DNA of 64,000 nt from Cognatundibacterium crateris. GTDB taxonomy: Bacteria; Pseudomonadota; Gammaproteobacteria; Burkholderiales; Burkholderiaceae_D. The DNA lies in contig NZ_JAABOS010000003.1 of the NCBI RefSeq assembly GCF_010078235.1, positions 310,001-374,000 on the forward strand. Reading direction: 5' to 3'. Within the stretch, counting starts at the first letter, position 1. Each line of letters opens with the position of its first letter. Under the pieces are notes generated by a model. The model was not told the DNA's origin and did no database searches. It saw nothing but the letters and a program-made list of their open reading frames with translations. Made by a program: the position numbers and the translations under genes. Below are positions 63,724 through 64,000 of this stretch, one piece after another.

Positions 63724-64000
63724 ATGATTGTCTTTCTCGACATTGATGGCGTGTTGCACCCTGAGCCGTGCTATGACAAGGCTCAATTTTTTATTTTTCT
63801 GCCTCGCTTGGAGCGCGTTCTGCGCGAATTCCCACAAGTTCAAATCGTCATCAGCAGTACATGGCGTCACAACAGGACTTTGGAACAACTACGAGAGATA
63901 TTTTCACCGGACATTGCTGTACGAGTTGTTGATGTCACGCCGCGTTGGTCCATGCTTCCGGATTTGATGGAGAGCATCGGTTATCAGCGTCATGTGGAAA
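63724..64000 (+). CDS. HAD-family protein (HAD_SAK type), 3' end beyond window
   Basis: Open from the ATG at 63724 to the window end (92 codons). It begins 'MIVFLDIDGVLHPEPCYDKA', the HAD motif I DxDGV, and has motif II-like 'VQIVISSTWRHNRTLEQLRE'. Matches the 'HAD domain in Swiss Army Knife RNA-repair' family, common as accessory cargo. The catalytic end is not visible. Confidence 0.8.
   Translation, partial: MIVFLDIDGVLHPEPCYDKAQFFIFLPRLERVLREFPQVQIVISSTWRHNRTLEQLREIFSPDIAVRVVDVTPRWSMLPDLMESIGYQRHVE

Larger units (their letters stand above)
38788..64000. mobile_element. Tn7-like (Tn6022/AbaR-type) transposon in comM; right boundary beyond window
   Basis: The left boundary is placed where comM homology ends (TGGTCAAATTATCGC begins at 38788). 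Inside are tnsA-tnsB-tnsC-tniQ-tnsE-like genes in the canonical order and a cargo of defence-type operons. No 5' comM fragment and no matching inverted end is seen by 64000, so the element exceeds 25.2 kb. A target duplication cannot be checked; GCCAC at 38783-38787 is the candidate. Whether all cargo entered as one element, or the region holds nested elements, is not visible. Confidence 0.8.

Noticed and set aside
1-64000. CRISPR array, tRNA, rRNA and riboswitch search by eye
   Set aside because: No regularly spaced repeats, no tRNA cloverleaf and no known riboswitch consensus was found. A covariance-model scan would be needed to exclude small RNAs.

Overview
The window looks like a betaproteobacterium of the order Burkholderiales, probably Oxalobacteraceae and possibly Undibacterium-like. 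This rests on gene content: the rsmB-DUF4390-ntrY-ntrX block, DUF3567 and DUF1840 genes, betaproteobacterial trimeric-type porins, and a PuuD-type purine catabolic cluster. No rRNA or tRNA gene is visible to fix the genus. There are two parts: core chromosome (1 to about 38787), and a mobile defence island (about 38788 to the window end) that has split comM.

Core part. From the left come a porin and a small PstS-like protein, two paralogous chemoreceptors (only the second has a C-terminal CheR/CheB-type tether), a ClpP-like peptidase and an M20 amidohydrolase. Next is a low-GC accessory patch (6.6-9.2 kb) with two unknown exported or membrane proteins, a gene remnant and three copies of a terminator-ended repeat that looks like a small RNA carrying anti-Shine-Dalgarno-like CCTCC motifs. 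Bases 10.0-15.8 kb hold a nearly complete urate-to-glyoxylate pathway: puuD, HIU hydrolase, uraD, puuE, allantoicase and allA. It is arranged around a GntR/FCD regulator with two identical palindromic operators in the divergent intergenic region. Adenosine/adenine deaminase and xdhC follow, so the segment covers purine salvage and breakdown. Then come the ntrYX-like block, rsmB, small lipoproteins, a DMT exporter, a GNAT, a Cache-PAS histidine kinase, a DUF1501/DUF1800 pair, a DUF2076 gene and the C-terminal half of comM. Two copies of a ~190-bp MITE-like element lie at 15.8 and 28.5 kb.

Mobile part. At about 38788 the comM reading frame breaks into AT-rich DNA with repeated AAATT(A/G)TCGCTATT motifs, interpreted as TnsB sites at a transposon end. 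Inside are tnsA, tnsB, tnsC, a tniQ/tnsD-type gene and a tnsE-like gene in Tn7/Tn6022 order. comM is the known target of AbaR/Tn6022-type elements. The opposite end and the 5' half of comM are not in the window, so the element is longer than 25 kb.

The cargo is mostly candidate anti-phage modules. (i) An Hsp90-like ATPase plus a metallophosphoesterase. (ii) A caspase, an unknown protein and a ComEC-like metallo-beta-lactamase protein, each overlapping the next by 4 bp. (iii) A small protein, an M48-like zinc peptidase and a dCTP-deaminase-like protein. (iv) An AAA+ ATPase plus subtilisin-like protease pair matching IetAS. (v) A RES-domain protein. (vi) An HNH endonuclease. A near-consensus LexA/SOS box and a perfect 44-bp palindrome lie between (iv) and (v). 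The window ends inside a HAD-family gene. The modules most likely to be undescribed are (i), (ii) and (iii), together with the repeated small RNA at 6.8-9.2 kb.
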